From: Maylandia zebra
Lineage: Eukaryota; Chordata; Actinopteri; Cichliformes; Cichlidae
Direction: 5' to 3'
NCBI RefSeq assembly: GCF_041146795.1
Contig: NC_135170.1
Span: forward strand, 5,880,033 to 5,944,032
Length of the DNA stretch: 64,000 nucleotides
Part shown: piece by piece, positions 43,338 through 55,546 of the stretch
Position numbering within the stretch: position 1 is the stretch's first letter
Layout: each line of letters begins with the position of its first letter
Notes under the pieces: model-generated
Seen by the model: only the letters and a program-made list of their open reading frames with translations
Databases searched by the model: none
Told to the model about the DNA's origin: nothing
Program-made: the position numbers and the translations under genes

Positions 43338-43745
43338 TATGAAGGCAATATGAACAATTTTGCCATTTCTCCGCAACAGTTGCCCATAGTGGACCTCATC
43401 ACAGCCACAGAATCTGCCATACGGATTAATGAATTAACACAGACAGAAGCAGAGCAAATCAGGATGAGAGTCTCGGCCACCCTCTCCAGTGCCAAAGTCC
43501 CTCCGTCTAACCTCACATTACAGAAGGCCGTCGCTTCCCTGAGCAAAGACCACAACATCACTATTTTACCAGCTGATAAGGGAAGGTGCACTGTGGTCCT
43601 AAACACAACAGATTACCACACAAAGATCACTACTCTCCTCAGTGACAACAATACCTACGAAGCCTTAAAGCGAGACCCCACAAGCAGCTACAAAAAGTAA
43701 GTTATAGCTTTCCTTCAAGACCTTGAAAGGGACAATATCAGAAAG
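43338..43745 (+). pseudogene. Penelope-like element ORF fragment
   Basis: The frame from 43350 reads FAISPQQLPIVDLITATESA, then SNLTLQKAVASLSKDHNI and ITILPADKGRCTVVLNTTDY, the pattern of the N-terminal part of Penelope-like reverse transcriptases. A TAA at 43697 interrupts; homology continues with LQDLERDN to about 43740. RT catalytic motifs and the GIY-YIG domain are absent. Confidence 0.8.
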
Positions 43746-46149
43746 AAAACGCAGCGTCAAAGGTGTGCGCATTTTTTGACGTCACACTGTGCGCCAGGTT
43801 ATTGTTTCGGTGAAATGAATTTCTACAATGGCAGACTGACACAAAATACCATTACTGTTAATTTTCACACCGGGACACAGAGGAGGACAAGGTAAGAGAG
43901 GCAAGAACAGCCAGAGAGGAGGGCTGAGTCAAGCAGCACAGAGCTGAAAAGCTAAACCACAGAAATTGCCAGTCCCAGCCCCAAGGAAGAAGCTTCATGG
44001 CACCTCACCACTGTGGCTAACTGCTGCAATAACCCTTTCTTATCCGCTATCTCCGTCCAAGGTCCTAGTGGCTATAAACGCTGAACCCCGCTAACTGGGA
44101 GCAGCAAGAACATTGAGAAAGGAGTGCTGGAGCTGTGGGTAGCTGGGACTTGGCCACTTCCATTTCACCAGAGTGCATGTGCGTTATAATAGTTCTAGTG
44201 GATTATTCAACACAATATCAACACAAGTAGTGCAGCACAGGTGCTGTTTCAGGTCATTTCCCGAGTCAGCACCCTGAAAGACATACTGACTGACTCAGGC
44301 ACATAAACCATGTCTTACACTGCTGCTCTGCATTTTTCAATTAAATGTTAACCTATTACTGAACTTTATTACCAGTAACTCATTAAAAGAGCTCTATGTG
44401 GGCTTTGAGAGCACGACCAGTGAAGCGGAGATTGGATTGTTAAACTGCAGAACATTAAAGCAGAGTTTTTCTGTAAGTCTCGTTCGGCAATTTTATCCAG
44501 TAATGGCATGAATAATTAAATGCTCTATATAAAAAAGGGAGATTACTGAATTCCATTAATAGATTACATTTTTACTCAAGTTTTGAACTAATAAAAACTT
44601 GAACTAATAAAAAAAATGAGAATTCGTCTTGTGATCTTTTCAGAGCTGTGGGTGCATGATAGCGCCTAACAGCTCCCCATTCCCGGGAATGCAAAATAAA
44701 GATCATTTTTTGAGTTAGACCACTTTGAGCCCAGTTTTTCCTCGCGGCCGAAAGAATGCAAAGAACCGAATTCAATAGTATATATTCGTATATATTGTTA
44801 GTAAATGTTAGTAAAAGTGTTAAATAAAAGGGCTGAAATGAGGTCATTTGCATTCTTTAAACTAATATTTTTGTTTTCCATTGTATCAGCAATAAATCAC
44901 CACTGTATAACCATCTGCCTAATGTTGTTTAGGTCCCAAAATAGCTTAGTTCTTTTGACACGATAGCTTTTTAGGCATCCTGCGGTGTCTAGTTCTACAG
45001 TTGGTTCTGTGGACTGCGGAGTTTGACATTTATAGACTGGCCTTTTTCCAGCGCATTGCACAAATGTTTGATCAGCTCAGGAACAGATTAGGAGTTTGGA
45101 GATGTCATCAATGCCTTTGATTTTTTGTTGCTCATTGTGGTCCTGAGCAGTTTGTCTATAAAAAGTTTATTTGGAGCTTGTGTCAAAGCCAGATCACAAG
45201 TTTTCCATGAAAACTGTATTGTAATAGTCGCCCTGACTATTACAATAGTCAGGGACGGACTCAGGAGCAGACTGAGGAATACAGTTCTTTTTTAAACAAC
45301 ACCGGGTGAACTACATACAGGTGGTGGTGGTGGTGTGTGTGTGTGTGTGTGGTGGGGGTGGGAATGTGGGGGTGTTAGGGGTCGACAGCTCCTTGCTTGG
45401 AATTCCTTCCTTTCACACACACTCCACTTCAAGCTGCCAACACTCACACTCAGGGGCTTAGCCATCCTAAATCCAAAGTTAACATTAATTCCCGAGTAAG
45501 CACCAGGAGAAACACACGTTTGCAGAGCCGGGCGTTCACCAACACGAGTTACTCAATACTCCAGCGACGAGTAGTTCTCCTGCATTATGAATCAGCCAGC
45601 AGCGACTACACTGAACAAACATAAACTTTTAAACCTCTGCTCTCTGTAGAGAGAAGGTGAGAGACGGCAACATTTATAGATATAGCTGTAATTTCTAAAT
45701 AGTTAACAAGTAAAGTAACAAATAGTTCCTTTTCTTAAACCCTTTGAATTAAAGCTGAAAGTCCACACATCAATCATATCTCTATCTTAACCTGACTAAC
45801 ACAGATTAATGACTAGAATATGTGTCCTAAAGTATAGACAGTGGATGCTAAAACATATTTAATATCAATATGATTATTGATTGGGTTGCTTAGTTGCACT
45901 TCAGCATGTGACAGTAATTAAATTATTACACTTTAGCTGTGGCTCATTGTCAAAGTAGCCGTTCATCTTACCTGAATCTTTAAATCTCTCCCCTCCTAAT
46001 TATGCCCCTCCATCTATTTTCTTACCACATTAATTTCATCTACTTCATCTTCCTCACTTCTCCACAGCTGGTACTAGTGGCAGCAGCCTCATGTGACTGC
46101 GAGGCCTAGTTACAAGCTGTTATTAGTTGTTGCTGGTACTACTGGTACC
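43746..46149. other. Intergenic, no supported gene
   Basis: Mixed unidentified sequence. Noted structures: overlapping hairpins at 45217-45254 and a GTG/GT repeat at 45321-45351. ORFs up to 93 codons lack recognisable motifs. Confidence 0.5.
45217..45254. repeat. Two overlapping inverted repeats
   Basis: TATTGTAATAGTC (45217-45229) pairs with GACTATTACAATA (45235-45247). In addition CCCTGACTATT pairs with AATAGTCAGGG across 45231-45254. The shared middle segment can join only one stem at a time. Confidence 0.8.
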
Positions 46150-46790
46150 ACTAATAGCTGATGTTGTCACAGCTACGAAGCGTGTGTGTTTAAGGAAAGG
46201 ACCCAATACGCACAAATGGTTGAAAAACAAAGTAAGGCTAACAAAAGGCGAGCCATTATTACGGCTGGTAAGAAGAATACAAAAACAAAGCAAACAGGGG
46301 CGAAAACTAAAACTAGAACCTAAACTGGGGAAACGAAACTGTGATAACCATGACAACAGACATGGACATGATTCTGAACAGGAACGTGTGACAAACTATG
46401 ATGAGGAAGAAACATAAACGTAAATCACGAAATACATGGAACATGACGTGGCGTGGTGGGAGGAAACACAGACGGCCAGACAAAGACTGAAAGAACACAC
46501 AGACTAAATACACACAGGAGAAGAGGAAACACATGGGGAAACAGCTTAGTGAGGAACATAATGATGCCACAGGAGAAAAGTGAGACTAAACACAATCAAC
46601 ATAGAACACGTGACAATATGGAACACACAGACAAGAAATGCATGACAACTAACACAGAGGACGTGGGTCAAACATAACCTAGACTACAACTTGAGGCAAT
46701 CTAACAATAATCAAAGAACTTAACATTATCTCAAAATATAACACAAGAAATCAAAAACGTAAACTGAAAACGCTGCACCTGTTGTTTCAA
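46150..46790 (-). repeat. LTR-like dispersed repeat, antisense
   Basis: A-rich sequence with phrases such as AAGGAAAGGACCCAATACGC and GGAACATGACGTGGCGTGGT, which I recognise as the reverse of a common fish LTR-type repeat. No partner or duplication found. ORFs here are chance. Confidence 0.45.
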
Positions 46791-46799
46791 TTCATTTAA

Positions 46800-47345
46800 G
46801 TTTAATTCGGTCTTAGAATTAGAATAGAATTATTCTATTCTCCATAGGGCACTATGGGCACTACACTATAAAATGAGTATAGAAACAGAGATACTGATAG
46901 ATAAATATTAAGATAAATAGATAACAGGTATAAATACAAATATCAATATAAATATACAAGTAGCTGTGAAAATATATGTCGTGGAGTACGAAAGTGACAG
47001 GGTGCATTGAGATGTGATTAGTTCTGTTCCGCATGTGTGGATCTGACCCAAGTGGATGAATTAAAGAGTCTGATAGCAGCAGAAGGAACAACTTCCTCTA
47101 ACATTTTCTCAGACAGCGACAGTGAAGGAACCTGTTGCCAAAACTGCTCTTCAGATTGTCCAGTGTGCTATGGAGCCGGTGGCAATCATTGTCAATGATT
47201 GCCAGAAGTCTTGCCAGCATTCTGTCCCTGATCACCTCCTCCAGGGTGGCAATGAGTGTGTTCAGTCTGTTTGCTTCCTTGCCTGCCATGCCTGCACCTC
47301 AGCATGACACAGCAAAGAAGGTGGTGCTTGCAACAACACACTGAT
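46800..47345 (-). mobile_element. Rex1-like LINE 3' end, decayed
   Basis: Minus strand: AGKEANRLNTLIATLEEV, then RMLARLLAIIDN, SSFGNRFLH and (about 47080) VPSAAIRLFNSS, matching the C-terminus of Rex1-type RT. TTCTAT/AGAATA-type short repeats near 46815-46850 form the tail. Inactive. Confidence 0.75.
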
Positions 47346-47385
47346 AAAATGTTGTAAATTCTGACCGTTAGTTCTTGCCATAGAT

Positions 47386-47683
47386 CAGCGGTCCCCAACC
47401 CCCGGGCCTCGGACCGGTACCGGGCCGCGACAGTAGAGGCTCAGGTGTGAAATGTATAGTTTTCAGGGTTTTTACCGGTTTTCAGCGTTATTTTGTTATC
47501 GTTTTTATCGTTAACTCGGTTTTCCTGGGACTTTTCACGTGTGTTATGAATAAATCTTCTTTTTTTTCGGTACCGGTACTAGTTTTATTTTGTTGTATTT
47601 ATCTGCGACACCTTAAAGGCCGGTCCGTGAAAATATTGTCGGGCATAAACCGGTCCGTGGCGCAAAAAAGGTTGAGACCGCTG
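47386..47683. mobile_element. hAT MITE, 298 bp
   Basis: Ends CAGCGGTCCCCAACCCCCGG and, in reverse complement, CAGCGGTCTCAACCTTTTTT, flanked by a perfect 8-bp duplication CCATAGAT (47378-47385 and 47684-47691). Contains CCGGTACCGG-type CpG-rich ends; no coding capacity. Confidence 0.93.
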
Positions 47684-47691
47684 CCATAGAT

Positions 47692-48340
47692 CACCAGCTG
47701 GATTCAGGTCAGGTGTTTGGCTGAGCCATTCTAACAGCTTTATTTTCTTTCTTTGAAACCACCTGAGAGTTTCCTCAGCTGTGTGTTTGAAATCACTGTC
47801 TTGCTAAAACATCTACCCTTGTTGTATCTTTATCAACCTGGTAGAGGACGGCGAATTTCTATCAGAATGTCTTGGTATCTTTTTCCATTCATGTTTCCTT
47901 CAGTTATATAACGCATGTCAGTGCCCTGTGCTGAAAAACAGCCCCACATCATGATGTTCTCTAAACTTCACTGTTGGCATGGTGAGGTAATATGCAGTGC
48001 CCTTTGACCACCAAATATCATGTTTATGGCATCCAAAAACAGACTATACTCTCCCAGTATTTCACAGGCTGGTCTAAATGTTGCTCAACATTCTTCTTTC
48101 ATGGAGTCTCGCTGGTGGTGAGAGTGCATGCAGTCCATTGTGGTTGAATGCATGACTCATTGCTTACTTTGACACAATTGTACCTGCTGATTTCAGGTCT
48201 CTCTGGCTCTCCACAATTAGCCAGTCTGTATCAAGCATGTACATGTCTCTATCAGTCTGATTTCGTACTACATTTAACCAGCTGTTTTGCCAACGCTTCA
48301 CCTTCATTTTCCATTCATATTTCAAACCCCCTGTAGGTTA
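47692..48340 (-). mobile_element. Decayed Tc1-like element, antisense
   Basis: Phrases such as TTTGGCTGAGCCATTCTAAC and AGCCCCACATCATGATGTTC are reversed Tc1 transposase sequence (tail WLSQTPDLNP-like pattern when read on minus). Ends are not identified, and the hAT MITE and the LINE fragment at 46800 appear to lie within it. Confidence 0.5.
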
Positions 48341-50393
48341 TTATCCATGTCACATACAGCTCAATGCTTTTAATTCAGCTGTTTTTTTAAATTAATGTGT
48401 TTTAATATATTTATGATAGTTCTGCTTCTCAGCTCGTGAACAATTGTCTTTTTGGTTTGTTTGTTTTATCATAGCTACGTGGTCCTCACAGGACAGCCAC
48501 CGCAAACATATGCTTGGATGCTGGACATTAAACAGAATATAAGTATTTAAAATGAGCTCAAGCAGTATTAATTCATTTTTATTTTTGGTATTTTAAGCAG
48601 AATTTTCATTAATACAGTTTTATGTGTTAACTTTTGTGTGTACTGTTGTACTGTACTAAAGGAATGCTTTGAAAAAGTCTTTCACCACTTGTCATTGTCA
48701 GCTAATCTTTGGTAATCCAGTAGATATTTATTTAACAAATGAAGTAATAATATGTTACAGTTCTTCAGTCAGGAAGAAACGCAGGAAGGTAAATTTACCA
48801 TGTAGAGTGCAGATGGGCAGTATAAATAGTATGTTTTAATCTGGTCCTATTTATTTTGAACTGATAAATCATGGAGGAAGCTGTTTTGTTGACGCTGTGT
48901 GTGTATGAGTTTATGGGGTGATGGCATCTCTGCTTGTCTTTCTGTAAAAGTCATTTGGACCTGTATTATTTTGGATTTTACAGTCTACTGGTGCTTTTTG
49001 ATAGTCTCTTTTTAGAACTCTTTTTACAGTGCAACAAGGGGAAGTCTGTGGTGCAGGTAGGCTGTACATTACACCTTAGCACCGAGGGTATTTGATAGAG
49101 GTGTGCAGGCAGGTAGGAAAGACACTCCCCCAAGGGGTTTGTCGTCTGTCTTCAAACAAGTGTTGCTCGACATTTAACATGTTTGGATTTGCTTTTCCCC
49201 ATACATGATTGAAATTACCTTTGGTCAGGCTTGGAGAATCAAACACGAAGCCACACCCTGCTGCCATTGGGAAAGGTCTGTATTAATTCTGTATCTTTCA
49301 CAAGGCGGAAGTTTGTCATAGTGGAGAACCGTGTTCACGCTTTAAGGCTATTTGACTGAGGTGCGCATGCAGGTGGCAACAGGACTCCCCTCAGGCTCTG
49401 TCTTAAAATAAGTATTAGTGGATATTTGACATATCTGGATTTTGTTTTTTGAAAGACAAACGCTGCTGCTTTTCAGGAAAGCTGTGTATTATAAGCCAAC
49501 TTTTACTTTACTGGGAAGAAATTGGTGCTAAAGTTTATCTCCGCAATCACATTACCTCATCGTAGTGGCTGAACATGAGGTACTCTCGTAAGTCTTGTTG
49601 TGACAAGCACAAACACATTGTTTTCAATGTTTCTCAGGTTTCTGTTCCTCCATAACAGGCATTTTGTGAGTGAGAGAAGAGGCAGCTGCTAGTATGCATA
49701 TTCTGATTTCGTGAAAAACATTCCTAATCTGTATATGATGAAACAAGAATAGTTTTATGTGTATTGACCTTGTAGTCAGAAATGGAAATAGTATTTCTGG
49801 ACTGCTATTTTTTAGACAGTACCTCAACATGAGGCTTTGAGATTACGTTACATTGTCCGTCCCCAGTGGAGAGGAATATGTTTGTTTGTCAATGTCTCAT
49901 CATTGTTTTTAAATGAATTGTGTTGAATTCAATATTATATGATTTTTATATATCAGATTTTACATCCACACAATTAGCAGAATTTGAAAATTCTTATGTT
50001 CACGTGTTCTTCACCCTTATTTTGGGTTTCTCTGAGGAGCCAGGCAGAGGAGCTTTCTCTGTCTTTCTCACTGATTGTCCTTCCTGTTTATAAAAGGAGG
50101 GGATGCCTTACACTATAGACAAAAGCAGTCACATCTTAAACCAGTTTTTCTGGCTTTAACTGGAACCCATTACAATCGCTTCTGTTCCTGATATTGTTGC
50201 AAGTTGACAGAATTTTTAGTGTAGTTTATTTACACTCATGGCTAAGTAATGTAATAAGTACTTATTCTAAGTCAGATGTACCCTTTACTTAGAAAAGACT
50301 CATTTGAATTAGAGGTAGAGGATTCTGCCAAGGAGCAATCAAATACTGCACTAAAAGAAAGCTACTGCACTGAAAGCATGTGCTTTGAGTCCA

Positions 50394-50395
<2 letters not shown>
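48341..50395. other. Upstream region of the b4galnt-like gene
   Basis: No coding exon supported. Two diverged direct copies of a ~100-bp sequence lie at 49089-49195 and 49349-49447 (period ~260 bp). A TATA-like box lies at 50089. An exon-like segment after TTTATCATAG at 48472 ends quickly in a stop and is not supported. Confidence 0.4.
50089..50097 (+). promoter_or_regulatory. Possible TATA box of the b4galnt-like gene
   Basis: TATAAAAGG preceded by a GC-containing stretch, about 770 bp before the first coding exon. The coding exon begins immediately after a CACAG acceptor, so an upstream non-coding first exon is expected in this interval. Position alone supports it. Confidence 0.3.

Positions 50396-50451
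<56 letters not shown>
50396..50451. repeat. AAT microsatellite
   Basis: About 18 AAT units, followed by ACATTTTATTTATTTTTTAT and CACTTTTCAAAACATTCAAG, a reversed LINE-tail type sequence (to about 50590). Confidence 0.9.
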
Positions 50452-50453
<2 letters not shown>

Positions 50454-50611
50454 ATTTTATTTATTTTTTATAGGCACTTTTCAAAACATTCAAGGAAAAC
50501 TTACAACTAAATAGTAAAATAGTAAAATATTACTAAAATAACAAGTATGCATAACTTGACAGTTGAAGGCATCATATTATTAAAATCAAGCAGAATAGGC
50601 AAGCTTCAGTT

Positions 50612-50815
50612 CACTTCAGTTTTATTCATACAGCGCCAAATCACAACAAAAATCGCCTCAAGGTGCTTTACCTTGTAAGGTAGACCCTACAATAATACAT
50701 ACAGAGAAAAACCCAACAATCATATGACCCCCTATGAGCAGCACTTTGGCGACAGTGGGAAGGAAAAACTCCCTTTTAACAGGAAGAAATCTGCAACAGA
50801 ACCAGGCTCAGGGCT
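50612..50815 (-). mobile_element. 3' end of an L2-type LINE, antisense
   Basis: Reverse complement of the tail at 24655-24905: CAGCGCCAAATCACAACAAA, CAAGGTGCTTTACCTTGTAA and AAAACTCCCTTTTAACAGGA. Lies just upstream of the first b4galnt-like coding exon. Confidence 0.85.
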
Positions 50816-50865
50816 CTGTTAACTTTCTATAACATTAGTGCTTTTGCGTATGTCTGTCTCCACAG

Positions 50866-52180
50866 ATGTTTTTCAACAGATTTCAGCTGCTTTTTGCTGT
50901 TTGCCTGATGATCCTGATGGCGTTCTATTTCATAGATTTTAGTAAATATCGTGGAGAGCCACCCAACATCACTCCCACTACACCAGAACGAAGGTATAAC
51001 AAACTCTCTGTCTTGATGCATGCTCAATCATCCAGGTAACTAAACTGCAGGTTTCCCCAACCTGCAGTCAGCTGAGAATGAAGAAGTCACTTGGATGAGT
51101 GACAAAATGTTTCTCCCACAAAACGCTACGTCCAGATGAACAGAATCAACTTTTGGAAACCAACTCTCTGTGTGTGGATATGAATTCTGCCTGCTTCTAA
51201 TTTATTCTATGTAACATTTGATATTTTTTAGCAGTATTTCTAAAATAAATTGTTTAGAATGATCAAAGAAATACCATCCTTTTTCATATTCATATTAGTA
51301 GTTTCAACAATAATGAAAGCAATGACAGGCAGGCACAGGTAGTCAATATCAATACCATGAAACACACTTTTTATAACCTGCTTTGTCTTGCATGTCCATT
51401 CAAATATACCTGCAAACTATATCAAGTGCCTCAAAAAGTATTTGGATGGTTGATGATGGAGAATTATATAGGAGGTCAATCTGTCAAAGAGTTGCACTGT
51501 GTCTTTTATGATGTGAAAGAAAACATGATAGGATGCTGAGAGAGAAAGTTTTGTATTTAATGAGGACAGAGAAGCATGTGTATGAAGACAGTGGGACACC
51601 TGTGAGGTGTGCGGTTGGAGTGACTGAAGCGTTCAATGTGGGGATAGGAATATATCAGGGATGAGCTCTGAGCTCCTTCCACTGTTTGCAATGGTGATGG
51701 ATAGTCTGATGGATGAGGCCTGCCAGGAGTTTACATGGATTTGGATGATTGCAGATGACATTATGATTTGGAGTTAGAGAAGAGATCAAGTTGAACTTCC
51801 CTAGGTTGGGTCTTTAGAAACTGAACAGCAAACTAATCAAACACTGAATGTATTAAAGAATGGAGTGCTAACCATACAGGACTTCTATATAACAGCCATT
51901 CTTCAGCATCTTTATCCTACAGCCATGTTTCCAGGTCATCTGTGACCAGACCTCTACCTGGTTCCTGCACCTGTCCTCAAGACTCATATATCCTAAAAGA
52001 TCACCTCCCTAAGGAGCAAAGTGAGGAGCTAAAGCAGCGACGAGCTAGGGAGTTTCAGCTGAACAAAAACAGGTACCAGCTCCATGGATAGAATGCTGGA
52101 AAATTTTATTTTCCAAAGCATCAGCATGTCATGAATTGAACAGCAGTATAAAACTTGTGGGTTTTGACCATTTAATCGTC

Positions 52181-52243
<63 letters not shown>

Positions 52244-55200
52244 AAATATAAATGACAGAAATTGAACAATTGTATTTCATGTTATAAGTCAAGAAGGTAA
52301 TCTGTCTTTTCCTCTGCTCACACCTCGTCTCTTCAACAGGACAACTTCAGTACTGTCCAGACTGTTGTTTGCCTTGCCTAACTCTCCTCTGCAGTATCCT
52401 ATCCAGGGTTACACAGTGCAGCCTTTGACCTCCACTGTCATACCAGGTATACTGGGCTTAATATACAGAGCACTTTGTTACTGTTTACTGTTATTAAATT
52501 GAATGAAATGATCGTGGACAAAATAATCCCTGTGTGCACGATCAAACATGGGAAGCTCATGTTTATTGTGCTCCCCCACATATTTATTGCATTTGTGTGG
52601 CTGTACTCTGCACACCTCTTCTTCGCCCTGGCAGCTACTGAAATAGCTAGGGAAGGTGTGGTTAGCATGGCTACAACGTCACACCGCCAAATTAATCTCA
52701 CTTTGATCTGTGGCTTAAGTGATTTCTATATAGAGGATCGTGGGGTTTTCCATGTTCTCCTAGAATGTTCACTGTACCCTGGGCCTGTGTAGGTTTTCTC
52801 ATGATTTTTTTGGCTCCTTCCCACTGCCCAAAAAAATGCTTATTAGATTACCAGGTGGTTCTTAAGTGAACATGCATGCGAGGTAAAGTGTTTAAACTAT
52901 AGAGTCTAAAGCACTGTATGAATGTGTGAAACACTTTTTAGAAAACATAAATCTGGATACCCCAAACCATTTGCCTTACCTAATCTACTTGCTTTGCAAA
53001 GTTTAGTCTTGTTGTAAACTCTAAATTTGAGTTAATTATGTGTCTTCTCATGAAAGAACTGATTTCATTTCCAGCTTTAGGACTGCATGCAGAAAAAAGA
53101 AAGAGCTACAAGGTTGGTGTGACATCACAGATGAGTTGGGGATTTCTGACACTGATGCCACTATGGAAGCTTATTTCCACCACAAAAAAACAAAAAACGA
53201 TCATCTATGAGTAAGAATGATGGTCTTAAAGTCAAATTGGTCATCTTAAAATTTTGTGTTATTATCTCAAAATTTCAAGTTAGGCATTTTCATCGTATTA
53301 ACTTCTGAGAAAAAGTCACAATTCTGAGATAACTCAAAATTGTATCATTTTTGCCAATCAGTTGCCAAAAAGTATCAATTCATTAATACTTTTTTCAGTG
53401 GTGGAAACAAGCTTTCATATCTAACTGATGGTAAAGCATAGTAGATGTTTCTTTTCCAAATATTTATTTATAAGTGACTTATGTATGTATGTATGTATAT
53501 ATATGTATATATTGTACTATTCTTAGTTAGCGTATTGTCTGTCTTGTCTTAATGTTGGTTTAAAATGGAGCACTGTAACAAAAAATAATTTCCCCCAGGG
53601 ATCAATAAAGTATTCTGATTCTGATTCTGATTCTGATGTTGCCTGGTCTAATCAAGATGGCTGCTGAAAGTGTAAAGTTCACACTTCAAGGGGGATTCTG
53701 ATGTATTTAACTTTCAAATCCCTAAATGTCATTAAATGCAACGATTGTGATCCTACAGCTTATGCTAGCTTGGATCCTTCTCTTTGTGAAACAAGGACAG
53801 AAAAAAATTACATTGATAATTTTGCAAAACTGATTATGGACAAGACACGTGTTTTTTTTTAATATCATTATTATTTTACAGCAGCCATCTTGGTGTTAAT
53901 CTTGCTAATCTAATATATTAATCTCAGTTTGCCAAGATTGATTTTATGGCATGGACTACATAAAATATTGCATACTATTATTCAAATAACTTGGTAACTT
54001 TGTAGCAAATAGATTGGTATACATAATCAGCAAAATCAGAAACAGCTTTCTAAAAAGGCCTGCCCACACCAGGTCTTAAACATGTCACGTGATTTTAGTT
54101 CAATCTCAGTGATCATAAAGGATATTTAGCAGTAGTGTCATTTAAAAAAACTAGCATCAGTTTCCATGCTATTTTCCTCATTTTCCTCATATATCAAATT
54201 AGTAGATATTCCCATAGGCATTTGTAGTGTTTCTTATATAGCGCCTTCTACTCTTCTAGAGCACTCAAAGTTCTTTATAAAACATGCCTAATCTGCCCAT
54301 TCACACAAGAACGCTATGCTTTAAAGTTCACACTCTGAGAGAGTTGGAGAGCACCTTGGGGTCAGTCTTTTGCCCAAGGATATTTGGCATGCAAACAGGA
54401 ACAGCCATGGATCAACCGACCAACCTTCCAATTAGCAGATGACCTTCTGTACCTCCATAGCCAAAGGCATTCCATTGTCATCAAATATTTCATAACAAAC
54501 ATGATTTTCATTGAAATGCTTTCTGATTGTGAAACCTGATTGTGAAACCTGTGTTCTGCACTATCTGCACACTGTACCAGTAAGGGTATATAGTTAAGAC
54601 ATAGTTCAATCTGCAATACCTAAGAAAATCAGAGTAACTTAAGTAGCTATTATTGTTTAGATGATTGTATAGGTATCAATATTCTGCTTCACATTATTGA
54701 GGTCTTTTTGTTGTAGGTGGTCTTAAGTGTGTCTAAAGGCATCCTCACAACTGAAATACAACATCAAGACGTGACAGTTAAAGGTGAGAATTGACTGTCA
54801 GGACTAAAGTTTATTTATAAACTGGTGAAAAAATTAAATAGTTTAAATTCTAAGGTGTATGGGGCATTTGATGATGTGTTCTTTTTAGCCCAACTCTCCT
54901 GTTTCATAGAAAGGTCAGTAAAAATGTTTCCTTTTCCTAGTGGTCGTCAAGCAAATATGGGTAAAGCTGATCTGGCTAAGCAAACTTTCACACTGCTTTA
55001 GACACGTAAAAATTGAGTATCATGTATGATAGTCATACTATGTTATACGATCATTACAACACAAAACGAAGTTGCTTGGCTCTTACACATTAACATATTA
55101 ACCAAGTTATTGTAAGACTGTTGTGAAATTCTTGATTTTTTTATTAATTCACAGGTTCTGGTGAGAACAAACTGATAATTGAATCCAATAACCTGGTAAT

Positions 55201-55546
55201 CCTCAACAACCTGCTGGCCAAAGTGTCGTATACCAGCACTATCTACCATATAAACACTGGAGACCTTGGTAAGAAATGATAAATGACCTACAATTTCAAA
55301 TTTTGATATTTGTATGTTCTTTTGTTTATGAGCGTTAATGGCTTTCTCTTTGCTCTGAATGTAAACTTCTAACATCTTTAACATTAAATGCAGGCGGATT
55401 CAGGTAACAGTGAAAAGTGTTTTCTTAATTTACTTTTGTTTTCTCCATTTTTTCTATAGCCACATTCCAGTTTGAAAACCATGAAGCGGTGTTCCCCATT
55501 GCCATCAAACAGCCTCATATACCAGTCCTGTACGACATAGGGACAG
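50866..55546 (+). CDS. b4galnt: Beta-1,4-N-acetylgalactosaminyltransferase (B4GALNT1/2 family), 5' part
   Basis: Seven coding exons: 50866-50993, 51923-52072, 52340-52446, 53075-53112, 54717-54783, 55155-55268 and 55460-55546. All have AG/GT borders and agreeing phases, giving about 230 codons without a stop. The start MFFNRFQLLFAVCLMILMAF is a signal anchor of a type II Golgi protein. Next come a stem with SCTCPQDS, QRRAREFQLN, then LPNSPLQYPIQGYTVQPL and IPVLYDIG, which align with the pre-catalytic region of B4GALNT1/2. These enzymes add GalNAc to glycolipids (GM2/GD2) or Sda-type glycans. LPNSPLQYP favours B4GALNT1; VSYTST and LYD favour B4GALNT2, as would proximity to COA3. The GT catalytic exons (DDD motif) are not found by 64000, so the gene continues beyond or is truncated. 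Confidence 0.85.
51005..51160 (-). repeat. Penelope-type 3' repeat fragment in intron 1
   Basis: TGCATGCTCAATCATCCAGG to CACTTGGATGAGTGACAAAA and ACGCTACGTCCAGATGAACA: a common fish repeat with a self-complementary design that I tentatively assign to Penelope-like 3' ends. Confidence 0.45.
52184..52242. repeat. TG microsatellite
   Basis: About 29 uninterrupted TG units in intron 2 of the b4galnt-like gene. Confidence 0.95.
53440..53640 (+). mobile_element. LINE/SINE 3' tail in intron 4
   Basis: GTATGTATGTATGTATATAT, then AATTTCCCCCAGGGATCAAT and AAAGTATTCTGATTCTGATT tail repeats: the 3' end of a Rex-type retroelement or a SINE sharing its tail. No coding part is present. Confidence 0.6.
54238..54470 (-). 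mobile_element. tRNA-derived SINE, antisense, in intron 4
   Basis: Reversed copy of the family at 62487: AGCGCCTTCTACTCTTCTAG, GCCCATTCACACAAGAACGC, CCCAAGGATATTTGGCATGC and a decayed B box (ATCAACCGACCAACCTTCC). Confidence 0.8.

Noticed and set aside
48472..48546. Exon-like segment after a good acceptor (TTTATCATAG)
   Set aside because: It runs into a stop within 25 codons, has no match to the b4galnt N-terminus, and the first real coding exon at 50866 already starts with ATG and a signal anchor.
50396..52242. CRISPR-like spacing of repeats
   Set aside because: Only simple microsatellites (AAT, TG) and dispersed fish repeats; no direct repeat and spacer pattern.
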